From Chloroflexota bacterium (GTDB taxonomy: Bacteria > Chloroflexota > Dehalococcoidia > DSTF01 > JACRBR01), in assembly GCA_021813085.1 (NCBI GenBank), contig JAKAMA010000037.1, forward strand, positions 1 through 12,075: a DNA stretch of 12,075 nt, given 5' to 3'. Position numbers and translations under genes: made by a program. The notes below the pieces were generated by a model. The model had not been told where the DNA came from. It made no database searches and saw only the letters and a program-made list of their open reading frames with translations. Positions within the stretch are counted from its first letter, which is position 1. Each line of letters begins with the position of its first letter. This document shows, piece after piece, positions 1 through 6,663 of the stretch.

Positions 1-495
1 CCGCTGCCGATCGTCAACATGCCGGAAGAGGCCTGGGACCGCACGCTGGCGGTAAATCTCAAGAGCGTCTTCCTCTGCTCGAAGGCGGCGGCAAACCAGT
101 TCATCAAGCAGGGCGGCGGCGGGCGGATCGTCAGCGTCGCGTCACAGGCGGGGAAGACGGGCTATCCGATGCTGACGCCGTACTGCGCGTCGAAGGCGGG
201 CATCATCCTCTTCACGCAGGCCTTCGCGAAGGAGGTGGCGGCGCACAAGATCAACGTGAACTGCGTCTGCCCGGGCACGATCGATACGCCGCTGCTGCGC
301 GGGGGCATCGAGACGGCGAGCGGCGGCGCGGTCACGTTCGAGCAGGTCGCGGGCACGCTGCTGCCGGCGATCCCGCTCGGACGCGTCGGCTACCCGGCGG
401 ACGTCGCGAAGCTGATCACGTTCCTCGCGAGCGACGAGGCGGACTACATGACCGGCCAGGCGATCAACATCTCGGGCGGGCAGGAGATGCACTGA
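1..495 (+). CDS. Short-chain dehydrogenase/reductase (SDR), 3' part
   Basis: This is the C-terminal 164 residues of a classical SDR, an NAD(P)-dependent oxidoreductase; the Rossmann glycine motif lies upstream of the window. Reading from base 1 in frame, Asn19 (AVNLKS) is the conserved structural Asn. Ser48 (SVASQAG), Tyr61 and Lys65 (YCASK) form the catalytic set with the usual 13-residue Ser-Tyr and 4-residue Tyr-Lys spacing. PG at 91-92 (VNCVCPGTIDT) follows the cofactor-binding pattern, and the C-terminus GQAINISGG matches the family's usual GQ-x-(I/L)-x-(V/I)-x-GG ending. The ATG at base 19 is internal, because the SDR pattern continues upstream of it in frame. The substrate cannot be told from this part; FabG-like and sugar or secondary-alcohol dehydrogenases all fit. 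It reads towards murT but is separated from it by a repeat, so an operon is not evident. Confidence 0.93.
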   Translation, partial: PLPIVNMPEEAWDRTLAVNLKSVFLCSKAAANQFIKQGGGGRIVSVASQAGKTGYPMLTPYCASKAGIILFTQAFAKEVAAHKINVNCVCPGTIDTPLLRGGIETASGGAVTFEQVAGTLLPAIPLGRVGYPADVAKLITFLASDEADYMTGQAINISGGQEMH

Positions 496-499
496 GGCA

Positions 500-534
500 G
501 GAGGGTGGAGGCCGGAGATCGGAGGTCGGAGGCC
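500..534 (+). repeat. Five tandem heptamers, GGAGRYC-like
   Basis: Bases 500-534 split exactly into GGAGGGT, GGAGGCC, GGAGATC, GGAGGTC, GGAGGCC. The array begins 4 bp after the SDR stop codon and ends 23 bp before murT. The units resemble Shine-Dalgarno cores but lie too far from the GTG at 558 to act as its ribosome site. Heptameric short tandem repeats between genes are known from cyanobacteria (STRR sequences). A relationship to those is not claimed. Confidence 0.7.
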
Positions 535-545
535 GTCCTACCCGC

Positions 546-551
546 TACCCT
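546..551 (+). promoter_or_regulatory. Putative -10 box of a leaderless murT promoter
   Basis: TACCCT lies exactly 6 nt before the GTG start of murT. This would put the transcription start on the first base of the start codon. No usable Shine-Dalgarno sequence sits 5-10 nt before this GTG. The same geometry recurs before the genes at 8094 and 11168. No convincing -35 element was found. Confidence 0.4.
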
Positions 552-557
552 GCACAT

Positions 558-1955
558 GTGGAGATCCGCACGCTGGCCGCAATCGTCGCCGGGAAGGCCG
601 CGGGCGTCGCGAGCCGCGTGCTTGGGCGCGGCGGCGGGACGGCGGTCGCCGGGCTCGTGGCCGAGCGCATCGACCCGGGGTTCGTGCGGCGGCTGGGCGC
701 GCAGGCGGGCCACGGCGCCATCGCGGTCACGGGTACGAACGGCAAGACGACGACCGCGCTGATGCTGAGCCGCATCGCCCGCGAGGCGGGGCTCGCGCCG
801 TTGCACAATCGCAGCGGCTCGAACCTGATGCGCGGCGTCGCGGCGCTCTTCGTGCAGGAGGCCTCGCTCGGCGGGCGCATCGCCGATGCGGCGCGGCGGC
901 TGGCGATCCTCGAAGTGGACGAGGCGACGCTGCCGCTGATCGTGCCGGCCGTGCGGCCGCGCGTCGTCGTCTTCACCAACCTCTTCCGTGACCAGCTCGA
1001 CCGCTACGGGGAGGTCGATGCCGTCGCGCAGGCGTGGGCGCGCGCGCTCGACGACGAGCCGGCGGACATGACGCTCGTGTTGAACGCCGACGACCCCGGC
1101 GTCGCGCACCTGGGCGCCGGCGCGCGAGGCCGCGTGCTGTACTACGGCGTCGATGATACGGGCGCGGCTGTCGCCGGCGACGAGCACGCGTCGGACTTCC
1201 GCACCTGCCTGCGCTGCGGCGCCGAGCTGGCGTACGACGCGACGTTCTACGGGCACATCGGCCACTGGCGCTGCGACGCGTGCGGCAACCGGCGGCCGGC
1301 GCCGGACGTGCGCATCACGCGCGTCGAGCAAGGCGAGGACGCGACGGCGTTGCGCATCGTATCGCCGGCCGGCGAGCTACGCGTCACGCTGCCGCTCGCC
1401 GGGCTGTACAACGCCTACAACGCGCTCGCTGCGTCGGCGGGCGCCATCGCGCTCGGGCTGAGCGCGGATGCGATCGTCGCGGCGCTCGACGGGTTCAGCG
1501 CGGCGTTCGGGCGGCAGGAGCGGTTCCGCGTCGACGGCCACGAGGTGTGGGTGCTGCTCGGGAAGAACCCGACGGGGCTGAACCAGGTGCTGCGCGCCAT
1601 CGCCGCGCGCGAGGGGCGCAAGCGGCTCCTCTTCTTCCTGAACGACGGCATCGCCGATGGGCGCGACGTCTCGTGGATCTGGGACGCCGACTACGAACTG
1701 GCGCAGCCGCAGGCGGAGTGGGTGCTCGCGGCGGGCACGCGGGCCGAGGACCTCGCGCTGCGGCTGAAGTACGCCGGGTTCGGCGGCGACGTCCCGGTCG
1801 AGCACGACGCGCGCGCGGCGCTGCGGCGGGCGATCGCCGAGACGCCGCCGGCCGGCACGCTATACGTCGTGCCGACGTACACGGCGATGCTCGAGGTGCG
1901 CGAGCTGCTGGCGCGGCGCGACGGCAGCGCGCGCCACTTCTGGGAGGACGCGTGA
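558..1955 (+). CDS. murT: Lipid II isoglutaminyl synthase, MurT subunit
   Basis: This 465-aa Mur-ligase-fold protein is the ligase half of the MurT/GatD complex. The complex converts the alpha-carboxyl of D-Glu in the lipid II stem peptide to D-isoglutamine, using ammonia from GatD and ATP, at the cytoplasmic face. The P-loop is at 59-65 (GTNGKTT), and the central Mur-ligase region contains NLFRDQLDRYGE (141-152). A Cys4 zinc ribbon typical of MurT interrupts the middle domain (C217, C220, C239, C242). The C-terminal DUF1727-type domain has DVSWIWD (370-376), which in studied MurT proteins carries the Asp that supports the GatD active site. The start is GTG at 558, in frame with the domain and next to a possible leaderless promoter; the ATG at 556 is in another frame. 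It overlaps gatD by 4 bp, as expected for co-translated subunits. Length is normal for the family. Confidence 0.96.
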   Translation: MEIRTLAAIVAGKAAGVASRVLGRGGGTAVAGLVAERIDPGFVRRLGAQAGHGAIAVTGTNGKTTTALMLSRIAREAGLAPLHNRSGSNLMRGVAALFVQEASLGGRIADAARRLAILEVDEATLPLIVPAVRPRVVVFTNLFRDQLDRYGEVDAVAQAWARALDDEPADMTLVLNADDPGVAHLGAGARGRVLYYGVDDTGAAVAGDEHASDFRTCLRCGAELAYDATFYGHIGHWRCDACGNRRPAPDVRITRVEQGEDATALRIVSPAGELRVTLPLAGLYNAYNALAASAGAIALGLSADAIVAALDGFSAAFGRQERFRVDGHEVWVLLGKNPTGLNQVLRAIAAREGRKRLLFFLNDGIADGRDVSWIWDADYELAQPQAEWVLAAGTRAEDLALRLKYAGFGGDVPVEHDARAALRRAIAETPPAGTLYVVPTYTAMLEVRELLARRDGSARHFWEDA

Positions 1956-2698
1956 GCGCGCCGGCCCTGCGCGTGGCGCACCTCTATCCACGGCTGATGA
2001 ACATCTACGGCGACCGCGGCAACATCATGTGCCTGCGGCGCCGCTGCGAAGCGCGTGGCATCGGCTTTGAGCTGACGGATCTCAGCACGGGCGATCGCCT
2101 CGACCCGGCGGCGTTCGACCTGATCTTCGCCGGTGGCGCGCAGGACCGCGAACAGCGCGGCGTCGCCGAGGACCTGCTGGCGACGAAGGCCGCGGCGGTC
2201 CGCGAGGCGGTGGAACGCGACGTCGTCCTGCTCGCCGTGTGCGGCGCCTATCAGCTCTTCGGGCGGTCCTACCGCGAGTCCACGGGCGTCGAGCTGCCGG
2301 GCGCCGGCATCTTCGACCTGCGGACGGAACACCCCGGCCCGGGCGCAAAGCGCTGCATCGGCAACATCGTCGCGGAGTGGGGCGCGCCCGACGGCACGAC
2401 GCGGACGATCGTCGGCTTCGAGAATCACGGCGGCCGGACGCGGCTGGGGCCGGGGGCGCGGCCGCTCGCGCGCGTGCGGCGCGGCTTCGGGAACAACGGC
2501 GAGGACGGGACGGAAGGCGCCGTCTACCGCAACGCGATCGGCACGTACATCCACGGTTCCCTGCTGCCAAAGAACCCGGCGCTGGCCGACCACCTCATCG
2601 CCACCGCGCTGCGGCGCCGGCACGGCGAGGTCGCGCTGGCGCCCATCGACGACCGGGCGGAGCTGCGGGCGCACGAAGCCGCGCTGCGGCTACGGTAG
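1952..2698 (+). CDS. gatD: Lipid II isoglutaminyl synthase, GatD glutaminase subunit
   Basis: This 248-aa class I glutamine amidotransferase releases ammonia from glutamine and passes it to MurT. The nucleophile is Cys97 in AVCGAYQLFG and the catalytic His is His201 in GTYIHGSLLPKNP. The family-typical N-terminus (HLYPRLMNIYGDRGN) and an oxyanion-region FAGGAQDREQ (59-68) are also present. The start is GTG at 1952, overlapping the murT stop codon as GTGA, with GGGAGG at 1942-1947 as ribosome site. The open frame extends far upstream (to about 1280) but only as a high-GC shadow of murT, so that extension is rejected. The overlap implies translational coupling and fixed stoichiometry with MurT. 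A palindromic hairpin begins 16 bp after the stop and probably closes the operon. Confidence 0.96.
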   Translation: MSAPALRVAHLYPRLMNIYGDRGNIMCLRRRCEARGIGFELTDLSTGDRLDPAAFDLIFAGGAQDREQRGVAEDLLATKAAAVREAVERDVVLLAVCGAYQLFGRSYRESTGVELPGAGIFDLRTEHPGPGAKRCIGNIVAEWGAPDGTTRTIVGFENHGGRTRLGPGARPLARVRRGFGNNGEDGTEGAVYRNAIGTYIHGSLLPKNPALADHLIATALRRRHGEVALAPIDDRAELRAHEAALRLR

Positions 2699-2713
2699 GG
2701 CGATGTCGCCCCC

Positions 2714-2735
2714 GGGGCGCAAGGCGTTGCGCCCC
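2714..2735. repeat. Perfect 9-bp palindromic hairpin after gatD (terminator or REP-like)
   Basis: GGGGCGCAA (2714-2722) and TTGCGCCCC (2727-2735) are perfect inverted repeats around the 4-nt loop GGCG, followed by TACGA. The position directly after the murT-gatD pair fits transcript ending or 3'-end protection. There is no U-tract, so a standard intrinsic terminator is not shown. Similar GTAGGGGCG-type palindromes occur as scattered REP-like elements in several bacterial groups, so it may be one copy of a genomic repeat. Confidence 0.6.
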
Positions 2736-2798
2736 TACGAGGGCCGACGGTGTGCGCGCGCGCGGGCGGCACCGATACTGAACCGTGGGCCGCGGCGG

Positions 2799-2816
2799 CC
2801 GTGCGGCCCGTCCGGG
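2799..2816 (-). repeat. Dispersed 18-bp motif, copy A
   Basis: On the minus strand this reads CCCGGACGGGCCGCACGG. It matches the consensus CCCRGACGGRCCGYAYGG shared with copies at 7987-8004 (minus) and 8846-8881 (plus, two in tandem). The similarity to the 8846 copy extends outwards to about 26 bp with four mismatches, including GGCAACCC before the motif. It sits directly upstream of the proposed -35 box of the PrsW gene. Confidence 0.6.
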
Positions 2817-2845
2817 TTGCCCACGGGGGGCATCCGGCGTATCGT
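2817..2845 (+). promoter_or_regulatory. Putative promoter of the PrsW-family gene
   Basis: TTGCCC at 2817-2822 and TATCGT at 2840-2845 are separated by 17 bp. Each matches four of six bases of the sigma-70-type consensus. The expected start near 2852 would give a leader of about 15 nt carrying the GAGGAG ribosome site at 2858-2863. The same TTGCCC -35 sequence recurs before the acyl-CoA synthetase gene. Confidence 0.45.
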
Positions 2846-2866
2846 CGGTAGCCACGCGAGGAGCGG

Positions 2867-4807
2867 ATGAAGATCCTGCCGTTCGGGGGGATGCGCGCGT
2901 CCGGCGCCTGTCCGCGCTGCGGCGCCACACATAAGGTGCGGCAGCAGTGCGCGGCCAGCACGACGCCGTCGGCGCCCGTGCCGGCGACGTCCGCCGTTGC
3001 GCCGGCGCCTCGCGCGACGGAGCCGGGTCTTACGGCGCCAGTAACCTACATTGCCGCGGGGGCCGCCACGTCGGGCGCGCAAGCGGCGCCCGGAGGCGCG
3101 GGCCGCACAAGCGCACGACAGCCGACGCACGCAGCCGCACCGCAGCCGCCGATGGTGTGGCCGGCGCGGCGCCGGCCGCGCGTCAGCGCCGTCGGGCGCG
3201 CGCTGCGCTGCACGGCCGCGAGCGCGGCGACGGTGGTGCTGGTCTCGTGCGTGGCCGTCATCGGCGCGCGCATCGCCGAGCTGACGCACGCCGACCAGGA
3301 CACCGGTGCGGCGATCATCACGATCGCCGTATCGGTCGGCATCGGGCTCGTCTTCGGCATGGGACTGATGTACGTGTCGGCGCGGACGTACGCGAAGGTC
3401 GTCTTCGCGGCGCTGTCGCTGTTCCTGGTGACGGCGGGCTGTCTGCTGATGACGCTGGCGCCCGTGGTGCGCCAGGCGAGCACGGCCGGATTGGCCCCGC
3501 AGGCGTTCGCGGTGCTGCTCTGGTTCGGCGCGCTGAGCCTCGCCTGCGGTGTGGTGCTGGGTCTCGCCTGCCTGCGCTGGACGGCAGAGCGGACGGCGCG
3601 GCGGCGGCTGGCGCGCTGGGCGCGGCTCGCCGGCTCCGCGTATGGGGTTCTGCTCGGCATCTCGGGCCTGTTCGGCGTCTTCGCGCTGCTCTTCGCGGGC
3701 GCCGGCGGCGCGAGCGGGACGAACACGGTCGAGCGCGCGCTCAGCATCACGGCGGTGGCGATGTGGTCGCTGGTGCCGGGGCTGATCCTGACCTACCAGG
3801 GCATCTCCGCGTCGATGGGCGAGGGGTCGTCGCCGTTCCACATCCCGCGCGCCGCCTGGGTGGCCGCCGCGTTCGGCGCCGTGCTGGGGCTGGGCTGGTT
3901 CATCACGACGCGCGACGTGCCGGTCGCCGCGCCGATGCCCCCGCTCCACGTGCTCGCGGCGGCGCTGCCCGGCATCGCGCTGGTGGCGATGGCGGCGCGC
4001 GGGAGCGTGCTGCGCGGCGCGCCCGTGCGCTGGCTCACGTGGCGGCAGGTGTTGCTCGCGGCCGCGATCAGCATGACGGTCGGCGTCACGCTGGCGATGT
4101 ACGTCGAATCGCTGGGCAGCTTCCTGGGCGTCGTGCTGCTGCTCGTACACAACGGCGCCTTCGCCAGCGTGCAGGACAGCGACGGCTTCTTCCGCACGGT
4201 GCAGGACTCGCGCTTCATCCTGACGCACAACGAGCAGTTCTTCGCGAACCTGATCACGGCGTCGCTGCTGGCGCCGCTGATCGAAGAGCTGGGCAAGGGG
4301 CTCGGCGTGCGCTTCCTGCTGCGGCGCGACACGACGCGCTCCCAGGCGTTCGTGCTCGGGGCGGCGGCGGGCGCCGGCTTCGGCTTCCTGGAGGCGATGC
4401 TGTACGGCGTGGCGGGCGTCCAGCAGGGCGGACCCGGGGGCTGGGCCGCGATCATGCTGGTGCGCGGCGGCAGCACCTCGCTGCACGTCGTCAACACGGG
4501 ACTCGTCGGGCTGGCCTGGTGGTACGGCGTCAACGGCAGGCGGCCGCGGACGGGCTGGCTGCTCTTCGCGCTCGCCGTCTTCAACCACGCGGCGTGGAAC
4601 GGCTTCGCGACGGCGATCGACTCGCGCATCCTCGGGCTGGATACACTGAGCGGCCACGCGCTCGAGGTGGTGGCGTACGTGGTGGTCGGCGTGGTGTCGG
4701 TAGCGTTCGTGGCGGCGGTGCCGTTGATCGCGCGGCGCCTGCGGCGGGCCGACGCTGTGCCGCCCGTCAGCGGGCCACTGGCGTCGATGGCGCCGTGGCT
4801 CGGGTGA
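2867..4807 (+). CDS. PrsW-family intramembrane metalloprotease with N-terminal Cys motif
   Basis: This is a 646-aa multi-spanning membrane protein. The last ~190 residues carry the PrsW/CPBP-like protease signature: EELGK (473-477), Glu509 in FGFLEAMLYG, His540 in SLHVVNTG, and FNHAAWNG (His574, Asn578). These polar residues inside helices are the presumed metal ligands and catalytic groups. Before this come some eight or more hydrophobic segments from about 119, and a Pro/Ala-rich linker (30-105). The N-terminus has CPRCG-x9-C (Cys15, Cys18, Cys28), resembling an incomplete zinc ribbon. Known PrsW proteins (Bacillus subtilis) cleave anti-sigma factors; no sigma/anti-sigma pair is visible here, so the substrate is unknown. 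Start ATG 2867 has GAGGAG 3 nt upstream. At 646 aa it is much longer than B. subtilis PrsW (about 220 aa), due to the added N-terminal membrane region. Confidence 0.85.
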   Translation: MKILPFGGMRASGACPRCGATHKVRQQCAASTTPSAPVPATSAVAPAPRATEPGLTAPVTYIAAGAATSGAQAAPGGAGRTSARQPTHAAAPQPPMVWPARRRPRVSAVGRALRCTAASAATVVLVSCVAVIGARIAELTHADQDTGAAIITIAVSVGIGLVFGMGLMYVSARTYAKVVFAALSLFLVTAGCLLMTLAPVVRQASTAGLAPQAFAVLLWFGALSLACGVVLGLACLRWTAERTARRRLARWARLAGSAYGVLLGISGLFGVFALLFAGAGGASGTNTVERALSITAVAMWSLVPGLILTYQGISASMGEGSSPFHIPRAAWVAAAFGAVLGLGWFITTRDVPVAAPMPPLHVLAAALPGIALVAMAARGSVLRGAPVRWLTWRQVLLAAAISMTVGVTLAMYVESLGSFLGVVLLLVHNGAFASVQDSDGFFRTVQDSRFILTHNEQFFANLITASLLAPLIEELGKGLGVRFLLRRDTTRSQAFVLGAAAGAGFGFLEAMLYGVAGVQQGGPGGWAAIMLVRGGSTSLHVVNTGLVGLAWWYGVNGRRPRTGWLLFALAVFNHAAWNGFATAIDSRILGLDTLSGHALEVVAYVVVGVVSVAFVAAVPLIARRLRRADAVPPVSGPLASMAPWLG

Positions 4808-4928
4808 CATGCAGGCGCAACGCGATGGGGCTCCGCCAGAGGGTGCAGGGTAGAGCGTGGAGCACGTGCGGGCGCAGGACGGCGGGTGATGGCGGACGCG
4901 GCGGCTGGGATCGCGGACGGGAGATAAA

Positions 4929-4994
4929 GAACGAACGGAGTGCGGCATTACTGCCGCGCCCCGCTCGTTCGTCGAAGGCCCCGCCTCCTTCGAC
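4929..4994 (-). ncRNA. Candidate structured RNA: two adjacent hairpins, minus strand
   Basis: Read on the minus strand: hairpin 1 is GTCGAAGG/CCTTCGAC (4994-4987 with 4978-4971, 8 bp, loop AGGCGGGG). Hairpin 2 abuts it, with outer stem GAACGAGCGG/CCGTTCGTTC (4970-4961 with 4938-4929, 10 bp including one G.U), a symmetric 3x3 internal loop, and inner stem GCGGCA/TGCCGC (4957-4952 with 4947-4942) closed by GTAA, a GNRA tetraloop. A TTTATC tail follows (4928-4923). On the plus strand the wobble becomes an A-C mismatch and the loop becomes TTAC, so minus is the likelier sense. A TTATAT at about 5004-4999 (minus) could be its -10 box. It could equally be a mobile palindromic repeat or a terminator. 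No known family was recognised. Confidence 0.4.
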
Positions 4995-5040
4995 ACCCAT
5001 ATAACGGGCGGCGGGACACATCCGTTACGGCTCCTTGACA

Positions 5041-5082
5041 ACGGGCGGGATCGCTTGCGCGGCGCGCCGCGAACCCGCCCGT
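5041..5082. repeat. 9-bp inverted repeat with inner palindrome upstream of fabF
   Basis: ACGGGCGGG (5041-5049) and CCCGCCCGT (5074-5082) are perfect inverted repeats. The 24-nt interval contains a second palindrome, CGCGGC (5058-5063) with GCCGCG (5066-5071). It lies 75 bp before the proposed fabF -10 box, so it could be an upstream regulatory site or a DNA/RNA hairpin. In such GC-rich sequence some of this pairing is expected by chance. The rest of the gene-free stretch 4808-5197 showed nothing beyond this, the double hairpin and the fabF promoter. Confidence 0.4.
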
Positions 5083-5153
5083 GGCCCGGCGGCCATGGTC
5101 CCCACGCCTTGCAGCCCTGCCAGCCCGCGAGCCCGTGCCCAAGCCGGCGGCCC

Positions 5154-5162
5154 TGTTATCAT
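5154..5162 (+). promoter_or_regulatory. Putative extended -10 promoter of fabF
   Basis: TGTTATCAT is an extended -10 (TG-N-TATCAT, five of six bases of TATAAT). It predicts a start near 5169 and a leader of about 29 nt that includes the AGGAAGG ribosome site (5188-5194). No good -35 is seen 16-18 bp upstream, which is usual for extended -10 promoters. The same TGNTATCAT string occurs at 8026-8035. Confidence 0.45.
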
Positions 5163-5197
5163 GCCCTCACGAAGCAGCGTCAGCGGCAGGAAGGCAC

Positions 5198-6439
5198 ATG
5201 CAGCTCCGACGGGTAGCCATCACGGGGATCGGCGCGGTGACGCCGCTCGGCAACGACGCCGAGGCGTTCTGGCGCGGCCTGCTGGCCGGCCGGAGCGGCA
5301 TTGGGCCGATCACGCACTTCGACGCCTCGAAGCACTCGGTACGGGTGGCGGGCGAGGTCAAGGGCTTCGACCCCGCGGAGGTAATGGACCACCGGGCGGC
5401 GCGGCGCTCCGGGCGCTTCGCGCAGCTCGCGGTGCTGGCCGCGAAGGAGGCGCTCGTCTCGGCCAAGATCGAGCTGAGCGAGGACACGGCGCGCGAGATG
5501 GGCGTGATCATGGCCAGCACGGGCGGCGTGTTCGAGATGGGCCGCCAGCAGACGATCATCGACGAGCGCGGGCCCGGGCGGGTCGACCCGCTGATCATCC
5601 CGCGCTGGGGGCCGCACATGGCGGCGGGGCGCGTCGGCCGGCAGCTCGGGCTGCGCGGGCCGAGCACGTCAGTGAACAGCGCCTGCGCGTCGGCGACGGA
5701 CGCGCTCGGACACGCCTTCAACATGATCCGCGCGGGCTCGGCGGACATCCTGCTCGCGGGCGGCACGGAGGCGATCATCAACCCCGTGGCCGTCGCGACG
5801 ATGGCGCTGATGGGCGCGCTCTCGAAGGACTACAACGACACGCCGGAGCGGGCGTCGCGGCCGTTCGACGCGACGCGCGACGGCTTCGTGCTGGGCGAGG
5901 GCGCCGGCGTGCTCGTGCTCGAGTCGGAGGAGCACGCGAAGGGACGCGGCGCGGCGATCCTCGCCGAGTACCTGGGGCAGGGCTGGTCGTTCGACGCGGT
6001 CGACGACGCCGCGCCGGATGTCGAGGGGCAGTCGCTGGCGATGATCCGCGCGCTCAAGTCGGCGGGCATCACGGGCGCGGACGTGTCGTGGCTGAACGCC
6101 CACGGCACCGGCACGCCATTCAACGACAAGACCGAGACCGCGGCGATCAAGCGCGCGTTCGGCAAGGAGGCGGCGTACCGCGTGCCGGTGAGCAGCATCA
6201 AGTCGATGACGGGGCACTCGGCGGCGGCGGCGGGCGGCATCGAGGCGGTGGCGTCGGTGCTGGCGATGCGGGACAACATGATCCCGCCGACGATCAACTA
6301 CGAGTTCCCGGATCCGGAGTGCGACCTGGACTACGTGCCGAACGCGGCGCGCGCGGCGCGGGTAGACGTCGTGCTGAGCAACAGCTTCGGCATGGGCGGC
6401 CAGAACGCCACGCTCATCTTCCGCCGGTGGGTGGATTAG
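5198..6439 (+). CDS. fabF: Beta-ketoacyl-[acyl-carrier-protein] synthase II
   Basis: This 413-aa thiolase-fold condensing enzyme elongates acyl-ACP with malonyl-ACP in cytoplasmic fatty-acid synthesis. The Cys-His-His triad is Cys163 (NSACASATDAL), His302 (LNAHGTGTPFND) and His340 (SIKSMTGHSAAAAGG), with the conserved Lys335. The C-terminal glycine loop NSFGMGGQNA (395-404) is present. Length equals that of typical FabF. The start is ATG 5198 (MQLRRVAITGIG), where the family begins, with AGGAAGG just upstream; the frame is open 117 bp further up, but that stretch is non-homologous and contains the promoter. No acpP, fabD or fabG is adjacent, so it stands alone here. Its stop codon overlaps that of the convergent fragment on the minus strand. 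A condensing enzyme of a secondary-lipid pathway is the main alternative. Confidence 0.95.
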   Translation: MQLRRVAITGIGAVTPLGNDAEAFWRGLLAGRSGIGPITHFDASKHSVRVAGEVKGFDPAEVMDHRAARRSGRFAQLAVLAAKEALVSAKIELSEDTAREMGVIMASTGGVFEMGRQQTIIDERGPGRVDPLIIPRWGPHMAAGRVGRQLGLRGPSTSVNSACASATDALGHAFNMIRAGSADILLAGGTEAIINPVAVATMALMGALSKDYNDTPERASRPFDATRDGFVLGEGAGVLVLESEEHAKGRGAAILAEYLGQGWSFDAVDDAAPDVEGQSLAMIRALKSAGITGADVSWLNAHGTGTPFNDKTETAAIKRAFGKEAAYRVPVSSIKSMTGHSAAAAGGIEAVASVLAMRDNMIPPTINYEFPDPECDLDYVPNAARAARVDVVLSNSFGMGGQNATLIFRRWVD

Positions 6440-6663
6440 GCTAGGTCCATGCGGGCCTGACCAGAGAACTTTCGCCGGCTGATCTTTCTCCAGAACTCCG
6501 TCCCCCGCTTGTGCTTGCTCGCGAACACGAGATGGTAAATCGTCGACTGGACTGAATTGGCGATGCGCACATCGTCGTTGAAGTCATCGTAACCGAGTGA
6601 CGCCTGCTTCAGCGAGAACGCAACTTCGCTGAGGCGCGGCCGGTCGGCAGTCATTGACTTCAA
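6436..6663 (-). pseudogene. tcmP: C-terminal remnant of three-Cys-motif partner protein TcmP
   Basis: This short frame (up to 75 codons from TTG 6663, or 72 from ATG 6654) contains DDFNDDVRIANS and IYHLVFASKH followed by GTEFWRKIS. From memory of the family, that is the C-terminal end of TcmP proteins (a YHLLFASKHPLG-x-x-FW pattern). The methyltransferase-like core and everything N-terminal are missing here; the matching N-terminal piece lies at 7041-7232, on the other side of a foreign ORF. The first ~15 residues do not look like TcmP, so the break is probably near base 6615. TTG 6663 overlaps the stop of the upstream ORF as TTGA, so it may still be translated. Its TAA (6438-6436) overlaps the fabF stop. 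GC is clearly lower than in fabF. The TcmP assignment rests on a short motif. Confidence 0.6.

Noticed and set aside
1280..1951. N-terminal extension of GatD
   Set aside because: It is an Arg/Ala-rich shadow of murT. GatD homology begins at the GTG at 1952, which overlaps the murT stop.
5035..5040. Consensus -35 box TTGACA
   Set aside because: Sixteen to eighteen bases downstream there is only GC-rich sequence (CGCGGC), no -10 box. The fabF promoter is better explained by the extended -10 at 5154-5162.
2735..5041. 768-codon open frame on the minus strand opposite the PrsW gene
   Set aside because: Its product is a low-complexity Arg/His/Gln/Asp mix without motifs. The plus strand encodes a clear PrsW-type protease with membrane helices over the same bases. 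It is a high-GC shadow frame.
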